This document shows, in pieces, positions 1 through 31,366 of a stretch of DNA of 64,000 bases. The stretch comes from Osedax fenrisi. Taxonomy: Eukaryota > Annelida > Polychaeta > Sabellida > Siboglinidae. Each line of letters starts with the position of its first letter. Positions within the stretch are counted from its first letter, which is position 1. Position numbers and translations under genes: made by a program. The stretch is taken from assembly GCA_964019155.1 (NCBI GenBank), contig OZ025243.1:41143179-41207178 (forward strand), read 5' to 3'. The notes beneath the pieces were generated by a model. It was not told the DNA's origin, ran no database searches, and worked only from the letters and a program-made list of their open reading frames with translations.

Positions 1-110
1 ATTATAAAAATTGAAATAGAAATCTTATAGACGTATATAATATCTAAATCGTGATCAAATTTCATTTATTTCTCATATTAAATAACAAAGTTATTTGAGT
101 GATATTCTTG

Positions 111-393
111 TTATTTTTATTTGGTGGAGTCCTTTCATCCAGTCCAGGAACTTAGATGAAGTTTTCACTTATAACCATATATGGCTCTAATATCCCTTCG
201 AAGCCGCTCTCATGTTAATGCATCCATGGTTTTAACGAGAGCCGATCATTTATGTATACACAATTATATAAGATCACTTCTAAATAATATTTTAAGACCC
301 ATTTTATAAAATTAATTAATGGTCCGGACGAGGCTCGAACCCATGTCCCACTGCTTGTGAGTCTGACGCCTTAGCCACTGAGCCACACAGGCA
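111..393 (-). mobile_element. tRNA-derived SINE, minus-strand copy
   Basis: Read on the minus strand it has a tRNA-like head with an A-box (TGGCTCAGTGG) and a B-box (GGGTTCGAGC), a body of about 180 bp, and a tail containing GGACTCCACCAAATAAAAAT. It is the same family as the copy at 42822-43109 and is nearly full length. Confidence 0.85.
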
Positions 394-432
394 CTATATA
401 TAATAAACATACATTTAATTATAAGAATATTC

Positions 433-1073
433 TAGGGGAGAGTACTCGAATACCGACACCCTAATAATGAATCATCAGAACTTTATAATTACTCAATTAA
501 ATATTACCACATGTTATGTATAAGTATTAAGTAGGTATATACATATAATAGCTATTTTAACATTTAATTTAGTTTGTTTAACTTTGGGATAATAAGGGTT
601 TGGATATAACAGGCACTCCCTCGAATACCGACACATTGGCACATAATATCGACACCCTAAATATATCGATAGATATACCATATATTATTTAATATCCACT
701 ATACAATTAGAATTGAATGTGCATTACTTTTAGTTAACACACCCAATTCATCTCTTTACTGCACATTGTAAAATATAATTAGATCTATACGATGTATTTA
801 AAATATTTAAAAATATATATTTTCTAATGATTGAGAATCGATATTGTACTTCAAAAATTTCATAAATTTAGAGTTGTAACGACAAAATCAGTTTTTTGTT
901 TATAATTAAAAAAATATAAATATCAATTAAAAAAATTATACTTATATAAATTATAATTATATTGATTAACATTTCATACATTAATTATTTTTTGATTGGA
1001 ATTATATTATAGGAGATCTCTATAGAGTTTCGATATTACGTGCATGTCGATATTAGAGCACTCTCCCCTATAT
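433..1073. mobile_element. TA-flanked inverted-repeat element (MITE), ~640 bp
   Basis: The left end TAGGGGAGAGTACTCGAATA is answered by the right end AGAGCACTCTCCCCTA as an inverted repeat of about 28 bp. TA stands at both edges. Inside, ATACCGACAC-type motifs recur near both ends. No coding capacity. Confidence 0.7.
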
Positions 1074-1456
1074 GCATTATGACAAATATCACATTGTGCT
1101 GATATTCCAATTTAAATATTCCAACAAAATTATTTAATTTAATATCTCAAATTTATTATCTCCAGAATCTACCTTTATCTTGTACCGTCGTCGTGAAAGT
1201 GACTTTCAAAAATGCTTGACATAGAAATGTGCATTAATATATTGCCATAATGTAAATATAGTAATTAGATTAACAGGTATATCCTAGTATCCATACTAAT
1301 AGAGATCCTCAAATAGACTCATTAATAGACTCATTAAATAAAAATGTAAAGGCTGTATACAGCCAAAATATATTTCTATATAATGGTAATACTATTGGGT
1401 ATCTTCCCCTGGAATACTCACTACAAATGACTGAAATATAAAGAAACACGTTTATT

Positions 1457-1969
1457 AGGGGAGAGAAGGGTATTGTGGCCGATAACGATATTTTAAGAAC
1501 CATTATAGTTATCAAAAAATGATATATACGAAAAATGTAGATAATTGAATTCTAAGAATGATAGTGTACATCATTTTTTATTTATATCAATATTAATTAT
1601 TGATTTTTGATTAGAGAAAAAAATCAAATAATCGTAATTTTTATCGAAAAAAAACGTTTGTAGCTGAATATAAGTAAAACTAAATGGGATAACGATTAAT
1701 TATTTTTATATTTAATATAAAAGTGCGTGTGTATCTTGATATCTGATACAATGTATTGTATCTCTATTTATACAGAAAATTTGCTTTTTAATAAAAATCA
1801 AATGATTTGAATACAAATAATTAAATGAGTAAATGTTGATAGCCATTATTTAGAACAACATATTGTAATTGTATATACAACTTATTGGATCATAATATCC
1901 AATATTATTATGATATATGTTGTTTCTTGTAGGTAATAAAAACATCGGCCATAATACCCTTCCCTACCC
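1457..1969. mobile_element. TA-flanked inverted-repeat element (MITE), ~510 bp
   Basis: The left end AGGGGAGAGAAGGGTATTGT and inner TGGCCGATAAC are mirrored by CATCGGCCATAATACCCTTC and CCCTACCCT at the right. Same end type as the 433-1073 element but a different interior. No coding capacity. Confidence 0.68.
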
Positions 1970-2800
1970 TATATGTTTTTCATTAACATACAATGATCGT
2001 ATGAAGATATTTATATATATATATATATATATATATAAATATATATATTCCTACTTGGAAGATATATGGAGACTTATAGATTATATCGATACTTTTTTTG
2101 AAAACAAGTAGGGAACAAAAATACCCTGTCTTTATCTGTTAATGAGATAATCATCCCGATGCTAATCATTATACACTACGAGATGTGACAGTTATAGATA
2201 ATGTACAGCCTGTATCATACAATGTTAAGTCACAACTTCTTGTTAATAAATATTATATCCTATTACTTCCATTACACATTCATTTTTATTAATGAATACT
2301 TTTGTTAATTGATAAGGAAGGGTTTAAATCAAGTTAATTGATATAGCCTATATCTACAATATTTTCTTGATAAAGGTGGTGAATATAGTACAAAGTAAGG
2401 AGAGCACTTTCATCAGGTCAATTCAACAATTGGAGATACCAAGGAAACGCAACTATTAACATCCTTTTTGATTACTTATGAAGTATAAAATAATAATTGA
2501 AATAATATTTTAATAAATAATTAATATAATATTAACTATGTACATTTTTATACTTTTGTATCACTATATATTCAAATATACCAAATATTATTGAAATAAA
2601 TTCATTACATTTCCATTAATTTTCTTAATTTTTCCTAATTTTATGATTTTTTAACAACTTTTCCAAATTAAATTTAAAAAAACTTGATGTGATCTGAAAA
2701 AACTAAATACATATTTATAATTATTGCAAAAAATAGTCTGTTTAGGGCAATTAGGGAATCTTTTGAAAATAAAATAAGAAGATTTACCGATAATATGTAT

Positions 2801-2870
2801 ATATATATATATATATAATATATATTATAATATATATTATAATATATATATACAATATATATATATATAC
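2801..2870. repeat. AT/TATAATATA repeat
   Basis: Pure A and T microsatellite with an inner TATATTATAA period. The surrounding 1,975-3,030 is AT-rich with no gene or element I can support. Confidence 0.9.
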
Positions 2871-3029
2871 AAAATAACGCAAATTTAATTTATATCCATT
2901 TGTAGATTATAGTACTTTCACAGTAAGTGGTTACAATTGGAATTCCGCTATAGGAAAAGAAAATAGTTTAATAAATAGTACTAATTAGGTGATGTATTCT
3001 ATAAATCGCGTAAAAAAGATACTACTATT

Positions 3030-5450
3030 GATTGACTATCAGTGCACTCTCCTAAAAAGTATTCCTTTCAACTCCTCAATGCTAGATCAGTACGACATAA
3101 AGTTGATTTGATTACACAATTAATTATTGATTCTAATTGTTCTATATCTGCTATTACTGATACTTTGCTAACTATTGATGATTCTGCTCTAGCTTGCCAA
3201 CTGACCCCAGATGGTTATAAAGTAGTGCTTGCTAATATGTATACATCACATAATCGTGGCGGCTTAGTTCTTTTATTCTAATCGGAACTTAAGCTCATTT
3301 CGTCATCTACCCCATGTTTCTCTTCATATGAAATTATTATCTGTAATATTCAGTTCCCTTCATTATTTACCATTATAATTATATGTATCTACCGTTCACC
3401 TTCATCTAGCTTATTGAGTTTCTTAGCTGATCTCTATTCTACTTTAGAAATGTTCACATCAGTTAACACGGTTATTATTGGTTATTTTAATATTCAAATT
3501 AATAATGAAATCATACTTCATTATCTACGAATAACCTTATATTTTAGTATTCCCTTATGCAACATGTTTTCTTTACTACTAACACTTATAGTAATAATAT
3601 TGATTTTTTTTATATTTAGCTGATTATAAATTAATTTCATATCCCACTCAAAGTTCTCTAATATCTGATCACTTTGCCATATTATTTGATTTGATCTTGC
3701 CGGTGATATAAATTAATCGAATTTCCAGATCATTTCGGAAAAGCTCCTCTATTGATAAACCAATATGTGTTAACACTGTATTCCATCAACTTAACAACAG
3801 TATATCTTCTTATTTGTCTACACTTTTTAATTATTTTAATTTGGCATTATCTTATTCTCTTGATATTTTTGTACCCTCCATTACTCTTATCAACTGAACT
3901 TATTCTAAGTTTTCCTGGTATAATATTGAGCGTGTTAATCTAAGGCAACTACTTCGTAGACTACAACGTAAATATGCCTCCTCTAAACTTGAATCTGATC
4001 GTATTTCATTTAAAGTTTGTCGATCGCTTTACAAGAATAAACTTATTTCTGTCAAATCGTCATACTTCACTGATATGCTCGGTAGTTATGTAATATCTTC
4101 TAAGCAATCTTATCTTTCACCTTAGTAGGTAAAACACAGACAAAAATGTTCATGATCAACCTGATTTAGTTCTTAGTCCATTGTTTGCCAATTTCTTCCA
4201 ACAAAATATTTCTAGCATTACCAATGTACTTCCAAACATCAACTCGGCGCGACTCAATCTCAATTTAGCATCCACTCATAGTCACTGTTCATGTTTTTCG
4301 CTTACCACACATGACATTATACTCTCTTTGATGACATCCTTGAAAACCAATTCCCCCTTGATCCTATTCCACTCAATCTACTTCGTTCATTATCACCATA
4401 TTTTATTGGACTAATCGCTGAAATCATTCATAGAAATATTATATTATCTATTATTCCACACTCAATGACATATTCATAGATTATTCCGATTTTAAAAAAC
4501 AACTCTTGACCAATCTAATTTATCAAGTTATCGTCCAATATCCCAGTTATCATCCTTATATAAGACCTCATAATGAGTTGTGTCCACTCAATGTGTCCAC
4601 TTAATGAAATATTCATAGATTATTCCGATTTTAAAAAACAACTCTTGACCAATCTAATTTATCAAGTTATCAAGTTATCCCAGTTATCATCCTTATATAA
4701 GACCTCATAATGAGTTGTGTCCACTCAACTTATTAATTACAGTATGTCAAATGCAATTTTTGATAAATATCAAAGTGCGTATCCGAAACTGCCCTTACTT
4801 TAAGCATTAATGATATTATCATATATCATATAAATCCCCATGCTATATCGTACTACTATACTTATCTAGTACTTTTGATACTATCGATTACAATATTATT
4901 TCTATTTGACTTAATGAAATTGGTATACATTGTCAAGTCCACAGTTGGTGTATGTATTTTGTTTCATCTATAATATCTTCGGTGAAGATTAACTACTCCT
5001 TATGTTAACATACATGGTGTTCCACAAGGCTATGTTATTGGCCCTATATTGTTCATTAGTTATATCCTTTCTATAGAATAACTTTTTCACAAATATCCTA
5101 GTATTAACTATCATCTTTATTCCGATGATCTTCAGATATATAGCCATTTTACTAGTTCTATTGATTCTGGTCTGATTCAAATATCTATGTTTAATTATAT
5201 TACTGATCTCATTGGTTCTCTCATAACTCCATTTCCTTAAATATGACTAAAAATAATAAACCTACTATCATATTCTCAAGACACGTTCTCCTCTATCAAT
5301 CACTCATCTTTTTCTACTATTTCTTCAAACTTCTCAATCAATAGGCTGCGGTTTTGTATAACTATCCTCGGTTTCAATATAACCTCTCAACTAGACTAAT
5401 CTCCACACTTAATATGATACGCACTGATAATTATCACGAGATTATTAGCC
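3030..5450 (+). pseudogene. Decayed CR1/jockey-type LINE with endonuclease and reverse transcriptase remnants
   Basis: Broken frames in order give an AP-endonuclease start (LLNARSVRHKVDLITQLII, 3075), VIIGYFNIQIN for the endonuclease VIxGDFN box with Asp changed to Tyr (3470), LDQSNLSSYRPISQLSSLYK for the RT NYRPIS box (4505), HGVPQGYVIGPILF (5012) and YSDDLQIYS for the catalytic YADD box with Ala changed to Ser (5118). Many stops and frameshifts: inactive. Confidence 0.8.
4469..4728 (+). repeat. Tandem duplication inside the LINE
   Basis: The block beginning CATATTCATAGATTATTCCG and ending GAGTTGTGTCCACTCAA occurs twice in direct order (about 4469-4590 and 4609-4728). The second copy has a small deletion in the RT box. 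Confidence 0.85.
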
Positions 5451-5461
5451 TTATAAGATTA

Positions 5462-5860
5462 TAATTTAATAAACTGTTATATTATTATAATATATCACAA
5501 ATTAATTTAAACTATAATTTAAATCCGGATTTAAATTATAGTTTATATTAACTATTTAAATCACTATAATATTTATATCAAAGATTTTGCAAAGCAGTGT
5601 CATAGATAGAAAGAGCATAAACAGATATTTCTTTATATCAATGAGCAGTGTTCGGAATATCTTTGATATAATTATACTAATAGATTGTTATTAATTTAAT
5701 AAACTGTTATATTATTATAATATATATATGTATATCACAAATTAATTTAAACTATAATATTAACTATTTAAATCCCTATAATATTTATATCAAAGATTTT
5801 GCGAATCATTGTTCGGAATATCTTTGATATACCTATACCAAAGATATTCCGAAGGAAAAT
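5462..5860 (+). repeat. Direct duplication with inserted hairpin segments
   Basis: TAATTTAATAAACTGTTATA and following sequence occurs at 5462 and 5694, and the CTATAATATTTATATCAAAG segment at 5566 and 5776. A hairpin TTCGGAATATCTTTG / CAAAGATATTCCGAA closes at 5815-5853. The motif recurs near 9250 and 9690. 5,860-6,560 holds nothing else I can support. Confidence 0.7.
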
Positions 5861-6642
5861 CCTTGATTATACTAATGACTAGTTAGTACCATTAAATACT
5901 CCTGGTTAATAATTTATTATCATTGATAATATTTGTCAATTTTTTACAAATTATTTATAATTTGATTTCAATAATTATAATATTTTATAAATTAGTTAAT
6001 TTTTAAATAATGGCTTAAATTATTACATATTTATAATGGTAATCAAAACTAAATTATATTTAATTATAATAATATATGTAAACTTATAATATATAAACTT
6101 TATAATAAAGTGATAATCTTAAATGTTATGATAACAAAATTAATAATTAATAAATTATAATTACAGATATTATGATAATAATTATCTAAGATAATTGTTG
6201 TCATAGTATAATATTAAATATGCATAACCCAATTTTAAATGATGCTTTAGAAAATGTACATAGTCATTACGATAAGTATTCACTGTTCTATCGTTATTAT
6301 TAATACGTATTATTAATTTATTTACAATGTATATAAATTGTATAATACATCGTCACGGTTTATTTAATAAATAATTACGTAAGTTGGACGCCGATGATTC
6401 TCAAAGTTCAAGTAGGGCGTTACCTAGATATGTCACTTAAATACAATCTTACGCTCTATTTTACATTATAGAATATTCTGAATTAGTAACTGCATCGGTA
6501 TAATATATTATAAGTCTTATAATAATAAATCTTATAATAAGATGTTACTAATTCAGAATATTATATGATGGGGGATGCACGAGTTGGGAACGGTTTTCAA
6601 AATGTTATCAGCAATTGAGGACGGCGGCGATCGCGCATAGCG

Positions 6643-6687
<45 letters not shown>

Positions 6688-6705
6688 GTGTTTATGTATG
6701 TATAT

Positions 6706-8117
6706 ATATACATAGTTGGCAAAAAACCTTTTTTTAGGCTCCAGGTTTTTTGGTTTTTTGGTTTTTTCCTAGTTTTTATAGGTTTTTTGCTAGTTTTTTG
6801 GGTTTTTTCGTGGTTTTTTGGTTTTTTCAAGGTTTAGTTATGGTTTTTTGGTTTTTTGGTTGATGAAAATAATTATATAGAAAAATTATAATTATTATAT
6901 AATAATATAAAAATTATATTTTGTAATATATGGTCATTTTAATATAGTATGTAAATACATAATATTTATATATAATAGAATAGCTATTTAATTTATATTT
7001 AATCAAAAAACCAAAAAACTAATATTTAAAAAAAACTAATCTTAATAATCAAGTTAATTTACTAATAACAAAAATGTTTCTAAGCTTATATCTAACACTC
7101 CCTATATAATATATATATATAGTACATATATATATATATACTATATAGTATATATCCAACATAATATATAACATATATGCAACATAATTAATAACTACTA
7201 TCTGCCGCTACTAGCAGTAGTATCGAATCACCTAAATAGTTTAGGTACTGTGCGGTTTCCATACGAAAATATTTATATAGCTCAATTAAATTACATGCAA
7301 TATAAATTAGAATTTACTCGCTACATAGATATGTATATCATTCAAAATAATAATTAACCCGATATAGGTGGCGCTCTAGGTATTTTCTATATACAATTTA
7401 TTTACACAGATTTCTCGTAAGTTTTATATGATATAAGAGAGCGTTTTTGTAATATACCAACGTCCGATGGTACATTAGGACATTGGTAGGTCTATGTCTA
7501 CGGAAAATGCATTCATAATATATACCATCTTTACATTGTGATGTTGCGTTTTTTGTAACATGCCAATGTATCAACGTATACTCTGCATTTACATGTATAA
7601 GGATACAGATGGGACATTGGTACATTACAAACAAAATCTTGCTAACTTGATATGTTGGTACGTTGGTATGTCACAAAAAAAATGCACCTAAACATACGAT
7701 AAAATCGTGTGATTCAATTTTATACATATAACTTGTATCTTTCCTTAGAAAAATCTTTTCTACTTATATAAATAAACTATAGTTTATATGTATACAAGTA
7801 TACACATAATATACTCTAATAATTAAAGTTCAAACATGAATTAAATTTAATACATTTAAATGTATATAATATTATATGAGATTTAATTTATATTTAGACA
7901 AAAAACCTTCACAAAAAAAAACAAAGTAAGCTTAATTAACTATTATTTATTTAATAAAATTGAAGTTTTAAAATGAATTATTAATTAAAGTATATATAAT
8001 TATTATAATAATAAAATAGAATATATCATATATTTAATATATGCTATTTAATTTATATTTTAGCAAAAAACCAAAAAACCAAAAACCAAAAAACCTCACG
8101 ATGCCAACTATGTATAT
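6706..8117. repeat. Inner inverted repeat with TTTTTTGG-rich arms
   Basis: CATAGTTGGCAAAAAACC followed by repeated GGTTTTTTGG units (6709-6862) is mirrored by CCAAAAAACC units and GATGCCAACTATG (8066-8113). It looks like a separate element nested inside the Mutator-like one. Confidence 0.6.
7085..7390 (+). repeat. Repeat arm, inverted partner at 9310-9680
   Basis: Motifs CACTCCCTAT, CTAGCAGTAGTATCGA, TTACATGCAATATAAATTAG and ATATAGGTGGCGC occur here in the reverse order and orientation of 9310-9680. They are two opposite copies of one element, one of them inside the Mutator-like element. Confidence 0.65.
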
Positions 8118-8259
8118 ATATATTATATATAGTGTATATATTTAATATAATATTATATACTATATTATATATATTGATAAAGCTTATATAAAATATATAA
8201 TATATTTTATTTATATTATAATCAATATCGGTAGGCTGTATATTGATAATATTGATAGT

Positions 8260-8653
8260 ACGGACGGTAGGCAAAAATTAAATAACTATAAATAACAAAG
8301 TTCATGCATGTCTCTCAATGCGTGCGTCACGCGAATACATTATTCGTATTACTAATTACTTTGTATAGGCTCACGTCGAGATATAAAGCAGCTAAAAAAA
8401 ATGAAGAATAAAACTAAATAAAATAAATCAAACAACCCAAAAATATCAATCTGAAAATATTAATTAATCAATTAAAACGAATAGTGTATACGTATATGTT
8501 TATAAATTCATTATTCCATACATACATGTTTTCATTTAGATTTTATTTTCGTGTGCACTATAGCATATAATAAATTTGCGTAACGCACACCTTGCTCGCC
8601 ATTCGTGAACTTTGCTATTTATAGTTATTTAATTTTTGCCTACCGTCCGTATT
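8260..8653. mobile_element. Inverted-repeat MITE, ~390 bp
   Basis: TACGGACGGTAGGCAAAAAT with following TAAATAACTATAAATA at the left is mirrored at 8612-8653 (ending CCTACCGTCCGTA), about 42 bp of TIR. Nested inside the larger Mutator-like element. Confidence 0.75.
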
Positions 8654-8879
8654 CCCCATATTAATGAGTGAATTAACATTTAATAATTGTTAACTGTATT
8701 ATACAGTTAAAATGGCATAGTGTATACCGTGAATACACTATGCACGTTCGCCGCCCGTCTCAATTGCTGGTAACATTTTGAAAACCGTTCCCAACTCGTG
8801 CAGTAACCTTATATGATTATTATAAAAATATCGGATTATCATAATAATCATTATGGTCAAAATCTTCGCGAATTGAACG

Positions 8880-9197
8880 CCCACAAACTTGTTTATTCGA
8901 ATTAGTGATTTTACAATAGCTTATTATTGGCCATAATAATTAGCGTATGTCTATTTACAAACTATCATACATGCAATGACTTATCATTATCATATATTTA
9001 TATATGTGTGTGTTTTATAGGCTCACTCGGGATGTACTGCAGATAAAAAAACCTAGAAATATTAAAATTAAATCCAACCAAACCAAACCAAACAAGTGAA
9101 AATATCTAAAACTAAAAATAATAATGTTTTTACAAACAATCATACGCTATTGTAAATTCACTAATTCGAATAAATAATTTTGCGGGCGATCAAATCG
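8880..9197. mobile_element. Inverted-repeat MITE, ~320 bp
   Basis: GTTTATTCGAATTAGTGATT and TTACAATAGC (8891-8921) are mirrored by GCTATTGTAAATTCACTAAT and TCGAATAAAT (9148-9177). The interior shares AGGCTCAC and AAACCAAACCAAAC-like motifs with the 8260-8653 element, so the two are related. Confidence 0.65.
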
Positions 9198-9309
9198 CGC
9201 ATCAGTCGCGAAGCTTTTTACCAGGTACCTATAGATATATAGTATATACAAAGATTTTCCGAAGGAAAGATATAACACTTACGCGAAATCGTGTAGTTCG
9301 AATTTATAT

Positions 9310-9680
9310 ACAAAAAACCCTGGTGCCACCTATAGCGGGTTACTTTTAGGAACTATGTGTTGTTTATAATGTAAATTCGTATTTAACTATACACTTTTAA
9401 AATGTTAAATAATATGCTTTAAATTAATATTTATATGATGAAAACTAAGTGTTCATTACTAATATATAACAAACAAATATGATATGTATGTTTTAAATGC
9501 TATAAGTATATATTTAGTGAGTAAAAGCTAATTTATATTGCATGTAATTTAATAGAGCAATGAAAACATTGTTGTATGCAAACAGAGCCGAACCTAAATC
9601 TATTTCAGTGATTTCGATACTACTGCTAGCAGTGGTTGGGGCTATTACTAAATTACGTTGCATGCATAGGGAGTGTTATA
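9310..9680 (-). repeat. Repeat arm, inverted partner of 7085-7390
   Basis: Carries GGTGCCACCTATAGCGGGTT, TAATTTATATTGCATGTAAT, GATACTACTGCTAGCAG and AGGGAGTGTTATA, the reverse complement of the first arm with divergence. Confidence 0.65.
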
Positions 9681-9734
9681 TCTTTGCTTCGCAAAATCTT
9701 TGGTATATATCTATATACTATACTCTATATTAAA

Positions 9735-10136
9735 GGGGGGTGCACGAGTTAGGAACGGTTTTCAAAATGTTACTAGCAATTGAGGCAGGCGGCGAGTGCG
9801 CATAGCGTATACAGTTAAAAATAGATATTATAATTATATTCAGTGAATATTATTCACACATCAATATGTATCATACACTGTATGATATATCTATTGATAA
9901 AGTGAGATTACTAATTAGTATAAAAACCCATATATATATATATATATATATATGTTTGTGTGTCTGCCTGTGTGAATGTATATGTGTGTGCGTGTATTTG
10001 TTTGTGTGTGTGTGTGTGTGTATATCCTATATGTTTTATATAAGCTTTATCAATATCAGTTGTTGCTATGCGTGCTAGCCGCCCGCCTCAATAGCTGGTA
10101 ACATTTTGAAAACCATTCCCAACTCGTGCATTAACC
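9735..10136. mobile_element. Mutator-like MITE, 402 bp, 9-bp target duplication
   Basis: Same ends as the 6570-8808 element (GGGGGGTGCACGAGTT, ending AACTCGTGCATTAACC) with TIRs of about 72 bp. TATATTAAA is duplicated at 9726-9734 and 10137-10145. The centre is an AT and GT microsatellite. Confidence 0.87.
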
Positions 10137-10509
10137 TATATTAAACTATACTAGATTACTATATATTCCGATATTATCTCAATATAATTAGCTATAGTTA
10201 AATTATAATATAGTATTGTTTACAATTGTTGCCTTTAGTTCAGATATAGCTCTAATTTAATAATTAAATAAATAAATACAGCTTTTGTATATAATCATTA
10301 TATATTATAATAATATATACATGTCATATTTAATATATTCGGGTATATCAAAAGTTTCCGACGGGATAATTTTCATATTAAATTTGGATATGGCTGAATA
10401 TTCAAAAATAATTATATTTACAAGCTAAAATATTTGAATATGTAAATAATATTTACAGTAAATAGTATTTACTAAATACCCATAAACTCTACATCCATAT
10501 ATACATATT

Positions 10510-10511
10510 AA

Positions 10512-10572
<61 letters not shown>

Positions 10573-11043
10573 ATCGGTATAGGATCAGTTCGAAATAGTT
10601 GAGTATCAATTCGTATCCGAGTTAGAAATTTTATAATTATTGAGTATCAATATCAATTTGAAATGCTTTAGTATCATTTCGAAGTCTGAACATCGGAATA
10701 TCTAATTTCTGAAGACATGTTATTGTTTAAAAAATTGATATAAATATGATAATAAATGTAAATGTACGTGTAAATATTGTCTATAAATAATATCTATATT
10801 TATTAAATATAGATATATGAATTATTTGTTAGGTTATATTTTGTGTATACATTTAATTTATAAACATGAATTTATAAATGCGCAATATAAAACAGATGTG
10901 AAGATCCAACATATATAATATTAAACAAATAGTAGTCGACAATTTGAGTAAAGTATCAGTACGAAATAGTCATAGAGTATCAATTTGAGTACTAAATTTT
11001 ATAATTATTTAGTATCAGTATCAGTTCGAAGTTCGATTGCAAC

Positions 11044-11060
<17 letters not shown>
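10510..11060 (+). repeat. Diverged direct duplication rich in GTATCA motifs, with AT arrays
   Basis: 10566-10700 and 10945-11050 share GTATCARTTC, ATTTTATAATTATT and AGTATCAGTATCAGTTCGAA-like strings in the same order. AT arrays at 10510-10565 and 11051-11077 flank them. No coding potential. Confidence 0.55.
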
Positions 11061-11082
<22 letters not shown>

Positions 11083-11504
11083 GTTTATGTTATACATACT
11101 ATGTATGAAATAATACCAATTATATATTCTCACTAAAATAATACATGTATATTTTCTGAATTTCAAAGTAAATATATATATAGATAAATAAGGGAGTATA
11201 ATTATAAATAGCTTAATTTATACTTATCACATATATTATTACTACATAATTTTATATATATACTTTCCATAAATGTTAATAAAGTGGATAAGCAATTCAA
11301 TGTAGTGTATGGCACTTTATGATAGAGGATGTGCAGCCAAAACTTACTACTATATACTAAATACTACATTTTTATCATTTAAAATCACATATGCCATTTT
11401 GTTAATTTATCGATAAAAGTTCCATTCGTATATCTATCATTTACATGAATTTCATACCTCAATTGCTTATTACCTTTCTTTATATTGATCATACTTGCAT
11501 ATAT

Positions 11505-11557
<53 letters not shown>

Positions 11558-11929
11558 CTGCATGTGTATGTAGGGTGTTTATATGTGTATGCATGTATTT
11601 ATGGTTTTATATATTTAGTAATACATATTATCTCTATCGATATAGATCTTACTCGTTCATAATATGTGTGAATATGTAATAGGGCGTAACATTTGCAATT
11701 GATTGACATATCTAAGCAATACCCAACTTGAAAGTTGACACATATACGTGACCAACTTTGGTAGTCCTATAAATTTAATATTTAGCGTTGGATGAAATAA
11801 TTTATCGAGATTGTATATATAAATAACACCAATAAATAACTCATATTAATAAAACATATCAATACATATACATATAGATAAATATTAATAACGAAATTAA
11901 TAAATCCTTTCATAAACTATATTATTTAG
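11060..11929. other. Upstream region of COG7, no recognisable gene
   Basis: AT-rich, with a long AT array at 11507-11554. The missing first COG7 exon with ATG should be here or further upstream. Candidates such as ATG followed by GTTTTA at 11602 are too weak to call. Confidence 0.6.
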
Positions 11930-30644
<18,715 letters not shown>

Positions 30645-30839
30645 GCGTGCGGGCTTAAGACACTATCGTGCATAGGTGGTGTGTATTATAGAGGGTGCCA
30701 TAGAGTACTGGACGCATCACATTCGTTGCAGATTCCTACGGCTAACTTTGAACACATTCTATGTTGTTCTGGTTAAACCACTATTTAACACGGCGAGCAT
30801 ATTATTGATCACATGAACATCCTATTATCAATACTTATC

Positions 30840-30845
30840 AATAAA
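30840..30845 (+). promoter_or_regulatory. Candidate COG7 polyadenylation signal
   Basis: A canonical AATAAA about 195 bp after the COG7 stop. In such AT-rich DNA the hexamer is common, so this rests on position only. Confidence 0.4.
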
Positions 30846-30998
30846 TATTTATTCTTGTAGCCAATGGTATTAAGTAATTTTTTTTTATGCGTGTATATAT
30901 ATATATATATATAGATGTTTGGTTTGTGTTAATATAATGTTCCAGTATATTTTCTAGATTTATTTATATTTAAAATGTATTAAATAATTAACTATTAT

Positions 30999-31039
<41 letters not shown>

Positions 31040-31191
31040 TAATTATATATTTAAATAGATATTATAAAATGTATTATTATGTGATGTTAATTTAAGAAAA
31101 TCTTATTTATACAAAATATTTTTTTTAATTAATTAAAGTCAATTATTTCTAATATAATATGTAATAATATAAAATGAAGTTTATCATATTA

Positions 31192-31197
31192 TTTATT
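31192..31197 (-). promoter_or_regulatory. Candidate aminotransferase polyadenylation signal
   Basis: AATAAA on the minus strand about 115 bp after the stop. Positional evidence only. Confidence 0.35.
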
Positions 31198-31309
31198 AGC
31201 ACTTTAAGTAATACATATATAAAGCTTGTTTTACAATCTAAATATAATATTAAATTATTCATATATAATGATTTCATCTAAATACTAAACTAAAAAATAA
31301 TAATGGTTT

Positions 31310-31366
31310 TTAATTAGGTTCATTTTTTAAATAATCTTCAATGCTTTCGGCTAGACTTTTAATTCC
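31310..31366 (-). CDS. AADAT: Aminotransferase last exon (residues 400-417 and stop)
   Basis: Reads GIKSLAESIEDYLKNEPN, then TAA. It matches the final helix of human AADAT (VAFQVLAQLIKESL) in position and length. Confidence 0.85.
   Translation of the reverse strand, partial: GIKSLAESIEDYLKNEPN

Larger units (their letters stand above)
6570..8808. mobile_element. Mutator-like nonautonomous element, 2,239 bp, 9-bp target duplication
   Basis: Terminal inverted repeats of about 70 bp (left: TGCACGAGTTGGGAACGG, TTTTCAAAATGTTA; right end mirrors it). The 9-bp duplication TTATATGAT sits at 6561-6569 and 8809-8817. Long TIRs with 9-bp duplications are typical of Mutator-like elements. No transposase frame; the inside is filled by other inverted-repeat elements. 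Confidence 0.82.
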
